Origin: Syntrophomonadaceae bacterium
Lineage (GTDB): Bacteria; Bacillota; Ch66; Ch109
NCBI GenBank assembly: GCA_012512295.1
Contig: JAAZDI010000025.1
Span: 1-13,658 of the forward strand
Length of the DNA: 13,658 bases
Reading direction: 5' to 3'
Below, piece after piece: positions 6,387 through 13,606 of this stretch. Numbering within the stretch: position 1 is the stretch's first letter; every line of letters starts with the position of its first letter. Below the pieces are notes generated by a model that saw only the letters and a program-made list of their open reading frames with translations, ran no database searches and was not told the origin of the DNA. The position numbers and the translations under genes were made by a program.

Positions 6387-7334
6387 TTATTCGTTTGATC
6401 GACGGAGGGTAAGTCCCAACTCCGCTAATTTTTTGTCAACTTCTTCTAACGACTTCTTCCCTAAATTGCGAACCTTCATCATATCTTCGGCGTTTTTCTG
6501 CACCAATTCACCCACGGTATTTATGCCAGCCCTTTTCAAGCAGTTGAAGGAGCGTACGGAAAGATCGAGTTCTTCAATGGTCATATCCAAAACCCGGTCC
6601 CGCGGTTCCTCTTCTTTGACCACCATGGTTTCAATGTCACTCACGGTGTCAGTCAGGCCAATAAAGAGACTCAGGTGGTCGCTTAAAATCTTGGCGGCCA
6701 GACTAGTGGCTTCCTTAGGGTTAATACTGCCGTCGGTCCAAACCTCCAGGGTTAACCGGTCATAGTCGGTAATTTGACCAACTCGGGTATTCTCAACGTT
6801 ATAGTTTACTTTAGTTACCGGGCTGAAAATAGAATCTATAGGAATGACCCCGATCGTATGATCAGATTTCTTATTTCGTTCAGCCGAAACATAACCGCGC
6901 CCTTTTTCTACTGTTAATTCCATAAATAGCCTTCCTTCGGCACTAACCGTAGCAATGTGCAAATCTGGATTTAAGATGTCTACATCTGCATCCGCGATAA
7001 TGTCGCCGGCTTTTACTTCTCCCTCACCCGATGCTTCTACCCGCAAAACCTTAACCTCGTCCGAATGCACCTTCAGCCGCAAACCCTTTAGGTTAAGAAT
7101 AATATCGGTTGTGTCCTCTACCACCCCGGGTATAGTCGAAAACTCATGCAACACCCCGTCGATCTTGACCGAAGTAACCGCGGCCCCTGGTAAAGAGGAA
7201 AGAAGAACCCGACGCAAGGAATTGCCTAATGTAATTCCATAGCCTCTTTCCAGCGGCTCAATGACAAATCTTCCATAGCGATCATCTTCGCTTTTTTCCA
7301 CACATTCGATTCTTGGCTTTTCAATTTCCAGCAT
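6387..7334 (-). CDS. rpoA: DNA-directed RNA polymerase subunit alpha
   Basis: This 315-aa protein is the normal length for alpha, the dimer that nucleates RNA polymerase assembly and contacts activators and upstream promoter DNA. The N-terminal assembly domain includes FVIEPLERGYGITLGNSLRR near residues 20-39. The C-terminal domain begins around residue 240 with LDLSVRSFNCLKRAGINTV and contains the helix-hairpin-helix stretch VRNLGKKSLEEV. The ATG at 7332-7334 gives the family start MLEIEKPRIE and follows GAAGGAGGG; an in-frame extension of 28 residues upstream is rejected. It lies 61 nt after the rpsD stop and 22 nt before rplQ. No anomalies seen. Confidence 0.98.
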   Translation of the reverse strand: MLEIEKPRIECVEKSEDDRYGRFVIEPLERGYGITLGNSLRRVLLSSLPGAAVTSVKIDGVLHEFSTIPGVVEDTTDIILNLKGLRLKVHSDEVKVLRVEASGEGEVKAGDIIADADVDILNPDLHIATVSAEGRLFMELTVEKGRGYVSAERNKKSDHTIGVIPIDSIFSPVTKVNYNVENTRVGQITDYDRLTLEVWTDGSINPKEATSLAAKILSDHLSLFIGLTDTVSDIETMVVKEEEPRDRVLDMTIEELDLSVRSFNCLKRAGINTVGELVQKNAEDMMKVRNLGKKSLEEVDKKLAELGLTLRRSNE

Positions 7335-7395
7335 TAGCAGCCAACCCTCCTTCTCCCGAACTCGACAACCTTTCTCTTGGCCGGCTTTAACGTAC

Positions 7396-8022
7396 CTAAC
7401 GTGAATACAACTCAACAATCAAGGTTTCCTGAATAGGCACGTCAATGTGTTCACGAGAGGGCAGACTCAGAACCCGGCCCTGTGCCTGGTCAAGGTTTAA
7501 TTCTAGCCAAGCTGGCGGGGTTTTGTGCTTAGCCGCTTCTAAGTTCTCTTTAATTAAAGGAGATTCTAGACTTCGCTCTCGAATAGTCACCACGTCGCCT
7601 TCGCGCAAAATCATTGAGGGAATGTTTGCCTTATGGCCATTTAAACGGAAATGGCCGTGCCGCACCAATTGTCGAGCTTGATTACGTGAACTAGCGAATC
7701 CCAGACGGAAAACCACATTATCCAAACGTCTTTCCAGCAGAGATAAAAGGTTTTCCCCAGTTATCCCGGGCATGCGGTCAGCCCGGTCAAAATAATTACG
7801 GAACTGTCTTTCCAGTACGCCATAAATCCGGCGCGCTTTTTGCTTCTCACGTAATTGCAGTCCGTATTCGGAAAGCTTTTTACCCCGCGTCTGCCCATGT
7901 TGACCGGGTGGATAGCTCCGTCGGTCAAGCGTACACTTTTCGTAACAGCGATCACCCTTCAGGAATAATTTGTTGCCTTCCCGACGGCACAGCCGACAAA
8001 CGGGACCGGTATATCTAGCCAT
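7396..8022 (-). CDS. rpsD: 30S ribosomal protein S4, zinc-ribbon form
   Basis: This 208-aa protein is a primary 16S rRNA binder and, in Firmicutes, an autogenous repressor of its own synthesis. Four cysteines near the N-terminus (C9, C12, C26, C30; spacing C-X2-C-X13-C-X3-C) form the zinc-binding variant of S4. The S4 RNA-binding domain follows from about residue 98, with RLDNVVFRLGFASSRNQARQLVRHGHF. The ATG at 8020-8022 follows TAGGAGGTG and lies 15 nt after the rpsK stop. Here rpsD sits inside the alpha operon between rpsK and rpoA, as in many Clostridia; in Bacillus subtilis it is elsewhere. Confidence 0.98.
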   Translation of the reverse strand: MARYTGPVCRLCRREGNKLFLKGDRCYEKCTLDRRSYPPGQHGQTRGKKLSEYGLQLREKQKARRIYGVLERQFRNYFDRADRMPGITGENLLSLLERRLDNVVFRLGFASSRNQARQLVRHGHFRLNGHKANIPSMILREGDVVTIRERSLESPLIKENLEAAKHKTPPAWLELNLDQAQGRVLSLPSREHIDVPIQETLIVELYSR

Positions 8023-8037
8023 TTATTACCACACCTC

Positions 8038-8427
8038 CTAGACTCTTCTCCGTTTCGGGGGTCGGCAGCCATTATGCGGAATCGGAGTTACATCCTTAAT
8101 CACGTTTACGTTAATTCCAGCTGCCTGTAGCGAACGAATAGCAGCTTCCCTTCCCGATCCTGGGCCCTTCACGTAACATTCGACTTCCTTAACCCCATGC
8201 TCCATCGCCGCCCGGGCGGCTGCTTCCGCGGCTAATTGAGCGGCAAACGGAGTACTTTTCCGTGAACCTTTAAAGCCCTGAGTGCCGGCACTGGCACAAG
8301 AAATTGTATTTCCAGCGGTATCGGTAATCGTGATAATCGTATTATTAAAGGTTGACCGGATATGGGCCACACCCTTATCGATATTTTTCCGCTCTTTTCG
8401 TTTTATCCGGGTTACTCTTCGCGCCAA
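8038..8427 (-). CDS. rpsK: 30S ribosomal protein S11
   Basis: This 129-aa protein has the S11 hallmarks HIRSTFNNTIITITD, SCASAGTQGFKGSRKSTPFAAQLAA, EVECYVKGPGSGREAAIRSLQ and the C-terminal DVTPIPHNGCRPPKRRRV. It forms part of the small-subunit platform near the mRNA exit channel. The start is TTG at 8425-8427, chosen because it encodes the first residue of the conserved MARRV sequence and follows the G6 run at 8434-8439 with 6-nt spacing. It lies 16 nt after rpsM and 15 nt before rpsD. Confidence 0.97.
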   Translation of the reverse strand: MARRVTRIKRKERKNIDKGVAHIRSTFNNTIITITDTAGNTISCASAGTQGFKGSRKSTPFAAQLAAEAAARAAMEHGVKEVECYVKGPGSGREAAIRSLQAAGINVNVIKDVTPIPHNGCRPPKRRRV

Positions 8428-8443
8428 CTTTATCCCCCCTTAC

Positions 8444-8815
8444 CTACTTTTTCCGTCTTACGCCAACAGTTTTCCGCGGCCCCTTACGGGTCCGGGCGTT
8501 AGTCTTTGTCCGTTGTCCGCGTACCGGCATGCCCCGACGATGCCGAAGTCCCCGATAACAACCGATCTCAATTAAACGCTTGATATTAAGCGACACCTCT
8601 CGCCGCAAATCGCCTTCTAGCTTATATTCCTTGGCCAAGATGTCTCTTAAGCGTGCGATCTCCTCTTCGGTTAGATCACGCACTCGAGTGTCCGCGTTGA
8701 TTCCGGTGTCATTTAGAATTTTGCGTGAAGTAGGCCGGCCAATCCCATAGATATAAGTAAGAGCTACCTCTATCCGTTTATCTCGGGGCAGGTCAACACC
8801 CGCGATTCTTGCCAT
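8444..8815 (-). CDS. rpsM: 30S ribosomal protein S13
   Basis: This 123-aa protein starts MARIAGVDLPRDKRIEVALTYIYGIG and ends in the basic tail with RGQRTKTNARTRKGPRKTVG, both diagnostic for S13. S13 sits at the head of the small subunit, contacts the large subunit in an intersubunit bridge, and its tail reaches the P-site tRNA. The ATG follows GACGGAGGTGG and lies 17 nt after the rpmJ stop. It opens the classical alpha gene cluster, here fused to infA-rpmJ. No anomalies. Confidence 0.98.
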   Translation of the reverse strand: MARIAGVDLPRDKRIEVALTYIYGIGRPTSRKILNDTGINADTRVRDLTEEEIARLRDILAKEYKLEGDLRREVSLNIKRLIEIGCYRGLRHRRGMPVRGQRTKTNARTRKGPRKTVGVRRKK

Positions 8816-8832
8816 ACTTTTTCCACCTCCGT

Positions 8833-8946
8833 CTAACCCTGCTTCTGCTTATGCTTTGCGTTCTCACAGATAACCCTAACCCGGCCCTTCCGCCTAATTA
8901 TCTTGCACTTTTCGCAAATTTGTTTAACTGATGGCCTAACTTTCAT
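8833..8946 (-). CDS. rpmJ: 50S ribosomal protein L36, zinc-binding form
   Basis: This 37-aa protein is the standard length of L36, the smallest ribosomal protein. It begins MKVRPSVKQICEKCK and ends ENAKHKQKQG. C11, C14, C27 and H32 form the zinc site (C-X2-C-X12-C-X4-H), so this is the zinc-containing paralogue rather than the zinc-free one made under zinc starvation in some bacteria. The ATG at 8944-8946 follows a G6 run (8953-8958) with CAGACC spacing. It lies 76 nt after infA and 17 nt before rpsM, the usual position. Confidence 0.97.
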   Translation of the reverse strand: MKVRPSVKQICEKCKIIRRKGRVRVICENAKHKQKQG

Positions 8947-9022
8947 GGTCTGCCCCCCTGCTTAGCCGAAATAGCTCCCTAGGTTTTCACTAAGGGTAAA
9001 ATTAATGATATAAAATACCTGA

Positions 9023-9241
9023 TTATTTAAAACGATAAGTTATCCGTCCTCGGGTCAGGTCATACGGAGAAAGCTCAACGGTGACCCGATCCCCCGGCAG
9101 GATTCGGATAAAGTTCATACGGATCTTGCCGGAAACATGAGCCAATACCTTATGACCATTCTGAAGTTCTACCCGGAACATGGCATTTGGTAGCGGCTCA
9201 ATGACCGTACCTTCCACTTCGATCACGTCATCTTTTGCCAT
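9023..9241 (-). CDS. infA: Translation initiation factor IF-1
   Basis: This 72-aa protein is the typical length for IF-1. The sequence MAKDDVIEVEGTVIEPLPNAMF, then GHKVLAHVSGKIRMN and LSPYDLTRGRITYRFK is the S1-like OB fold that occupies the ribosomal A site during initiation. The ATG at 9239-9241 is chosen over an in-frame extension of 11 residues; AAGGAGG lies upstream at a spacing of about 12 nt. The first 14 nt overlap the end of the KOW/L14e-like gene in another frame, so the two are probably translationally coupled. rpmJ follows after 76 nt. Confidence 0.97.
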   Translation of the reverse strand: MAKDDVIEVEGTVIEPLPNAMFRVELQNGHKVLAHVSGKIRMNFIRILPGDRVTVELSPYDLTRGRITYRFK

Positions 9242-9557
9242 CGGGTTTGTCAACCTCCTTGCTCCCCCAATCACATTCCAGGGTTGCTCTCAAATCAGCG
9301 ATTGCTTTCTGTACCTCAGAGTTGGTGAGCCGCTTATTACTCCTTAGTTTCTCAGCAATTTCCCACGCTATCTGACCTGTACTCACGATATGTTTAGCAT
9401 TTTTTCGCTTTGGGTTGCTAATTCTTCGGGTCCCTCCGTCAACCAGTTTCAGAAATGAGCCAAGCTCTAAAGCTATAACCAAATAATAGCGCCCTTTATC
9501 GCGGCCGGCCCGAGAACATACGAGTTCTCCAATTTGAAACTCTCCAGAGGTAGCCAA
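9228..9557 (-). CDS. KOW-domain, ribosomal protein L14e-like RNA-binding protein
   Basis: This 109-aa basic protein lies between map and infA. Residues about 9-57 (IGELVCSRAGRDKGRYYLVI, then LKLVDGGTRRISNPKRKNAKHI) match the layout of the KOW/SH3-like fold of archaeal and eukaryotic L14e/L27e proteins: a G-LV-S-AGRDKG turn, a LVDG strand and a basic RR-NPKRKN-KH end. The remaining roughly 50 residues are charged and probably helical (IAWEIAEKLRSNKRLT and QKAIADLRATLE). TTG at 9555-9557 is preferred because GGAGG lies 7 nt upstream. A longer reading from ATG at 9578 would overlap the map stop by one base and is possible, adding 7 residues. Such genes occur at this spot in Peptococcaceae. By fold and context it probably binds RNA or ribosomes; its function is not established. 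Confidence 0.8.
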   Translation of the reverse strand: MATSGEFQIGELVCSRAGRDKGRYYLVIALELGSFLKLVDGGTRRISNPKRKNAKHIVSTGQIAWEIAEKLRSNKRLTNSEVQKAIADLRATLECDWGSKEVDKPDGKR

Positions 9558-9577
9558 AGTCTCACCTCCCCGTATCA

Positions 9578-10324
9578 TCAGAGTTTGGTCAGAATCTCCG
9601 GCCCCTTCTGGGTAATGACTATAGTATGTTCAAAATGGGCCGATAACTGGCGATCCTGGGTAACTACTGTCCAATTGTCAAGTTTAACCGATACTTCATG
9701 TGTTCCCATATTGACCATTGGTTCGATAGCTAGCGTTAACCCAGCTCTTAAACGCGGTCCCCTTCCCGGCGGGCCATAATTTGGCACTTGAGGGGGCTCG
9801 TGCATTTTTCGTCCAATCCCGTGTCCCACGTAGTCTCGGACCACTGAAAAACCCTGACTTTCGACATGGGTTTGAATCGCATGGGAAATGTCGGAAAGCC
9901 GGTTCCCTTCAATTGCTTGCTCAATCCCTCGCATTAGCGATTCCTGGGTTACATCCAGCAGTCGTTGGGCCTCGCTGTTTATTTCGCCAACGGGCAAGGT
10001 TACCGCCGCGTCACCATGAAATCCCTTGACTATTGCGCCAATGTCAATACCAATAATATCACCATTTTCTAGTTTCCTTAAACCTGGAATTCCATGAACT
10101 ACCTCCTCGTTAATCGAGGTACAGATATGAGCGGGAAAACCGCCATAGCCTTTAAAGGCAGCAATCGCTCCTTTCCGTGCCAGGTAGTCTTGCGCTATCT
10201 GGTCCAATTCCAGCGTGGTTACCCCGGGGGCCACTGCTTTGGCTATTTCCCGGTGCGTTTCCGCAACTACCCGGCCAGCTTCTCTCATGCAGGCAATTTC
10301 ACGGTCAGATTTAAGGATAATCAT
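9578..10324 (-). CDS. map: Methionine aminopeptidase, type I
   Basis: This 248-aa metalloenzyme removes the initiator methionine from nascent proteins. It is the short type Ia form without an N-terminal extension. All five metal ligands are present: D94 and D105 in GIDIGAIVKGFHGDAA, H168 in YVGHGIG, E201 in AIEPM and E232 in HFEHT. H175 in KMHEPP is the usual second-shell histidine. The ATG follows TAGGAGCGAATTAAT and lies 24 nt after the adk stop. The order secY-adk-map-infA is standard in Firmicutes and places maturation next to translation genes. Its stop is adjacent to, or one base overlapped by, the KOW/L14e-like reading frame. Confidence 0.97.
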   Translation of the reverse strand: MIILKSDREIACMREAGRVVAETHREIAKAVAPGVTTLELDQIAQDYLARKGAIAAFKGYGGFPAHICTSINEEVVHGIPGLRKLENGDIIGIDIGAIVKGFHGDAAVTLPVGEINSEAQRLLDVTQESLMRGIEQAIEGNRLSDISHAIQTHVESQGFSVVRDYVGHGIGRKMHEPPQVPNYGPPGRGPRLRAGLTLAIEPMVNMGTHEVSVKLDNWTVVTQDRQLSAHFEHTIVITQKGPEILTKL

Positions 10325-10348
10325 ATTAATTCGCTCCTAGTCTTAGTT

Positions 10349-10993
10349 TCACGCACCCAAACTCTTTAAGATGTCCTGGAAAACCAACTCAACTTCTTGC
10401 TCGCCAGATATATGCTTTAGCAGTCCTTGCTGCTCATAATACTCGATCAACGGAGTAGTCTGCTCTTCATAAACGCTAAGCCGTTTTTCAACCGTTGGTC
10501 CAGCATCATCTGCCCGCTGATAAACTTCTCCACCACATTTATCGCAAACGTCTGGCTGCTTGGGTGGTCGATACTCGGCATGATAGGTTGCGCCGCACTG
10601 GCGACAAACCAAGCGCCCGCCCATCCTATTCAGGAGACTGGCCCGGCTCACTTCTATGTTAATAACCGCATCTAGTCTCTTATCAAGTGTTTTGAGCAGT
10701 TCCTGCAGTGCTTCGGCCTGAACAACAGTGCGGGGGAAACCATCTAACAAAAATCCCGGCTGACAGTCTGGCTGACTAAGTCGTTCGCGGACAATACCAA
10801 TCGTCACATTATCCGGAACTAATTGTCCAGCATGCATGTATTCTTTAGCCTTAAGGCCTAATTCGGTACCCTGCTGCATCGCTTGGCGAAACATATCCCC
10901 GGTCGAGATATGGGGAATGTTGAATTTTTCCACTATCAATGCCGCCTGAGTACCCTTTCCCGCCCCGGGAGGTCCCATTAAAATCAGATTCAT
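10349..10993 (-). CDS. adk: Adenylate kinase, zinc-lid form
   Basis: This 214-aa enzyme interconverts ATP and AMP with two ADP. The P-loop GPPGAGKGTQ is at residues 7-16, the AMP-binding segment has HISTGDMFR, and LLDGFPRT precedes the lid. The lid carries four cysteines, C130, C133, C150 and C153 (C-X2-C-X16-C-X2-C), the structural zinc site typical of Gram-positive adenylate kinases. The ATG follows GTGAGGAGAA. It lies 95 nt after secY, a gap in which I see no promoter or terminator, and 24 nt before map. Confidence 0.98.
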   Translation of the reverse strand: MNLILMGPPGAGKGTQAALIVEKFNIPHISTGDMFRQAMQQGTELGLKAKEYMHAGQLVPDNVTIGIVRERLSQPDCQPGFLLDGFPRTVVQAEALQELLKTLDKRLDAVINIEVSRASLLNRMGGRLVCRQCGATYHAEYRPPKQPDVCDKCGGEVYQRADDAGPTVEKRLSVYEEQTTPLIEYYEQQGLLKHISGEQEVELVFQDILKSLGA

Positions 10994-11088
10994 TTCTCCT
11001 CACTCCCCTGGATTTTCCGGCAATATCCATCACATCTAAACGATCTGCTTATTACGCTGCTAGATTTACACTTTTCTCCTGCTTCAAC

Positions 11089-12366
11089 CTATTTCATAAA
11101 CCCCTGATAGCTTCGAAGAAGGAGATGAGATTCAATCTGTTTCATGGTTTCCAGGGCTACGCCAACTACAATTAGCAATGCTGTACCGCCAAACCAGATG
11201 CTGGTTATCTTAGTAACAGCAATAACGAAATTGGGCAGTATGGCAATCAAGGCCAGGAAAACCGCTCCGGCCAAGGTCACCCGGCTTAATACTCGTTCAA
11301 TATACTCTGAAGTTGGTCGACCTGGTCGAATCCCAGGAATAAATCCACCATATTTCTTTAAGTTTTCCGCTACATCTGCCGGGTTAAAGACAACCGCAGT
11401 ATAAAAGAAAGTAAAGAAAATAATCAACAGAGCATAAACAATATTATACGGGACAGTTCCAAAATTAAAATATTGGTCGATGAAGTTGGTAAACCAACCG
11501 GGACTCATCCAAGACGCAATGGTGGCTGGGAACATCATAATCGACATGGCAAAAATAACTGGAATAACCCCAGCTTGATTCACTTTTAAAGGAAGATGCG
11601 TTGATTGACCCCCATAAACTCGTCGTCCAACGACTCTTTTGGCATACTGAACCGAAATGCGACGCTGACCTTCATGCATGGCCACGACCGCAGCAATAAC
11701 GGCCAGGGCGATAATAACTAACAGCAAAACGTTAAAAATATTGACCGTACCCGCTTTCAGGTATTCGAAAATAGAAACTAAAGCTGAAGGAACACGGGCA
11801 ACAATACCAGCGAAAATGATTAAGGAAATCCCATTACCAATTCCTTTTTCCGTTATCAATTCGCCAATCCACATTAAGAAGGCTGTTCCGGCGGTTAAGG
11901 TAATAGCGATTGCCAAATATGACCATATCCCGGGATTTATCACGGCAGTCATTCCGTCGATTTGATAACGGCCTAACGCAATTGCCATCCCCAGCGCCTG
12001 GATAAAGCCAAGCACGACAGTTCCATAACGTATATACTGCTGGATCTTCTTTCGGCCTTCTTCCCCTTCTTTTTGCAATTGCTCCAGCTTAGGAATAACC
12101 ACGGTCAGCAGTTGCATGATAATGGAGGCGTTGATATACGGAGTTATACTCATGGCAAAGACCGTAAATCGTTTAAAAGCGCCTCCAGAAATCACGTCAA
12201 AAAAGCCAAACAGCTGTCCTTGCATTAATTGAGCAATCACATCTGTGTTCATTCCAGGTACTGGAACATGGGCGCCAATCCGGAATATTAAAAACATCAA
12301 TAGGGTAAAAACAATTTTTTGCCGTAGATCTGCCAGTTTCCAGGCAGTCTTTAGGGTGTCCAGCAC
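11089..12366 (-). CDS. secY: Preprotein translocase subunit SecY
   Basis: This 425-aa protein has the ten membrane segments expected of the SecYEG channel. The first follows the amphipathic start LDTLKTAWKLADLRQKI. The plug region has PVPGMNTDVI and GQLFGFFDVISGGAF, and the cytoplasmic loops carry YAKRVVGRRVYGGQSTHLPLKVN and, before the ninth segment, GGFIPGIRPGRPTSEY, where the ribosome and SecA dock. The start is GTG at 12364-12366, immediately after the rplO TAG. GAGGTGA inside the end of rplO serves as the ribosome binding site, so the two genes are tightly coupled. The length is normal and no damage is seen. Confidence 0.98.
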   Translation of the reverse strand: MLDTLKTAWKLADLRQKIVFTLLMFLIFRIGAHVPVPGMNTDVIAQLMQGQLFGFFDVISGGAFKRFTVFAMSITPYINASIIMQLLTVVIPKLEQLQKEGEEGRKKIQQYIRYGTVVLGFIQALGMAIALGRYQIDGMTAVINPGIWSYLAIAITLTAGTAFLMWIGELITEKGIGNGISLIIFAGIVARVPSALVSIFEYLKAGTVNIFNVLLLVIIALAVIAAVVAMHEGQRRISVQYAKRVVGRRVYGGQSTHLPLKVNQAGVIPVIFAMSIMMFPATIASWMSPGWFTNFIDQYFNFGTVPYNIVYALLIIFFTFFYTAVVFNPADVAENLKKYGGFIPGIRPGRPTSEYIERVLSRVTLAGAVFLALIAILPNFVIAVTKITSIWFGGTALLIVVGVALETMKQIESHLLLRSYQGFMK

Positions 12367-12807
12367 CTATATCACCTCGACTTTACCTCCGGCGGACGTA
12401 ATCTTTTCTGCTGCCGTTTGACTTATGGCGTTAACCTTAACGGTTAGTACCTTTTCCAGGTCGCCTTGACCCAGGATTTTCACCCCATCGCCAAACTGTT
12501 TTATTAAACCGGCCTCTTTTAAGGCTTCTGGGGTAACTACTGTTCCGTTATCAAATCGATTTAATTGTCCGACGTTAACTATTACTATTTCTTTGCGCCA
12601 TTTATTGTTGAAACCCCGTTTGGGAATCCGCCGTTGCAAAGGCATCTGACCGCCTTCGAATCCGGGACGAACTCCGCCGCCTGACCGTGCCTTCTGACCT
12701 TTGTGCCCCCGGCCGGCTGTTTTACCTAACCCAGAGCCAATTCCTTGCCCCTTTCGTGTGGGTGGTTTTCGAGAGCCGGGTGCAGGTTTAAGTTCGTGTA
12801 GTTTCAT
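12367..12807 (-). CDS. rplO: 50S ribosomal protein L15
   Basis: This 146-aa protein begins MKLHELKPAPGSRKPPTRKGQGIGSGLGKTAGRGHKGQKARSG in register with L15, whose glycine-rich basic N-terminal arm threads through 23S rRNA. It also carries the EGGQMPLQRRIPKRGFNN motif and the C-terminal AISQTAAEKITSAGGKVEVI. The ATG follows AGGTGCC at 6-nt spacing and lies 70 nt after the rpmD stop. The secY start directly abuts its stop. It is the usual member between rpmD and secY in the spc operon. Confidence 0.97.
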   Translation of the reverse strand: MKLHELKPAPGSRKPPTRKGQGIGSGLGKTAGRGHKGQKARSGGGVRPGFEGGQMPLQRRIPKRGFNNKWRKEIVIVNVGQLNRFDNGTVVTPEALKEAGLIKQFGDGVKILGQGDLEKVLTVKVNAISQTAAEKITSAGGKVEVI

Positions 12808-12877
12808 TTAGCTGGCACCTAGCTGACGTTTTTTATCTCATTAATCAGACCAGGTACTTCCTCCCTTCGCTACCGAC

Positions 12878-13063
12878 TTACTCAACCTCTTCAACTGTAA
12901 CCAAATGGGAAATTTTTCGCACCATCCCGCGAATCGCCGGGGTGTCCGCATGAACAACAGAACTATTGAGCTTTCTCAATCCCAGGCTTTGAATTACCCG
13001 CTTTTGGGCCTCGGGATAGCCGTTTCCGCTCTTTTTCAAAGTTACTTTTAGCTTTTGGGCCAA
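12878..13063 (-). CDS. rpmD: 50S ribosomal protein L30
   Basis: This 61-aa protein is the normal length for bacterial L30. It begins MAQKLKVTLKKSGNG and includes VIQSLGLRKLNSSVVHADTPAIRGMVRKISHLV, the L30 core with its GLRKLN and IRGMV motifs. The start is TTG at 13061-13063. GGAGG, part of the rpsE stop context TAGGAGG, lies upstream at 8-nt spacing. The gene is 12 nt after rpsE and 70 nt before rplO. Confidence 0.96.
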   Translation of the reverse strand: MAQKLKVTLKKSGNGYPEAQKRVIQSLGLRKLNSSVVHADTPAIRGMVRKISHLVTVEEVE

Positions 13064-13075
13064 TTCCCTCGCCTC

Positions 13076-13582
13076 CTAGCGCAACTCTTCAACCGTTTTT
13101 CCTCGCAGTCTAGCTACCTCCTCTGGCCTCTTTAAAGACCGCAAGCCCTGGACCGTAGCATTAACCATATTATTAGCATTGGATGATCCCAGGGATTTGG
13201 TGAGAATATCCTTAACCCCAGCCGCTTCTAAAACTGCTCGCACCGGACCGCCGGCAATAACCCCGGTACCTGGTGAAGCTGGCTTCAGCATGACCGCACC
13301 GGCACCAAATCGTCCTAAAATCTCGTGGGGAATCGTGCCGCCAATTATTGGGACCTCGATTATATTCTTTTTGGCATCCTCGATTCCTTTCCGAATCGCC
13401 TCTGGTACTTCTTGCGCCTTGCCTAGACCGGCCCCAACCCGGCCTTTCCCATCACCGACGACCACCAGAGCACTAAACCTGAACCGGCGTCCCCCTTTAA
13501 CAACCTTGGCCACTCGATTAACGTACACCACTTTTTCGGTGAATTCTTCTTGTGCTTTCGGTTCCATTCCCGCTCGCGCCAT
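13076..13582 (-). CDS. rpsE: 30S ribosomal protein S5
   Basis: This 168-aa protein has the S5 double-stranded-RNA-binding fold motif EKVVYVNRVAKVVKGGRRFRFSALVVVGDGKGRVG (residues about 16-50), then PHEILGRFGAGAVMLKPASPGTG and SLGSSNANNMVNATVQGLRSL. S5 helps form the mRNA entry tunnel and influences decoding fidelity. The ATG at 13580-13582 is the only sensible start. The G6 run at 13595-13600 lies 12 nt upstream, a long spacing. It is 24 nt after rplR and 12 nt before rpmD. Confidence 0.97.
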   Translation of the reverse strand: MARAGMEPKAQEEFTEKVVYVNRVAKVVKGGRRFRFSALVVVGDGKGRVGAGLGKAQEVPEAIRKGIEDAKKNIIEVPIIGGTIPHEILGRFGAGAVMLKPASPGTGVIAGGPVRAVLEAAGVKDILTKSLGSSNANNMVNATVQGLRSLKRPEEVARLRGKTVEELR

Positions 13583-13606
13583 GAATCTTTGTATCCCCCC
13601 TCGCCT

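Noticed and set aside
7335..7418. Upstream extension of rpoA by 28 residues
   Set aside because: It overlaps the end of rpsD, is not part of the alpha family, and the internal ATG at 7334 matches the conserved N-terminus.
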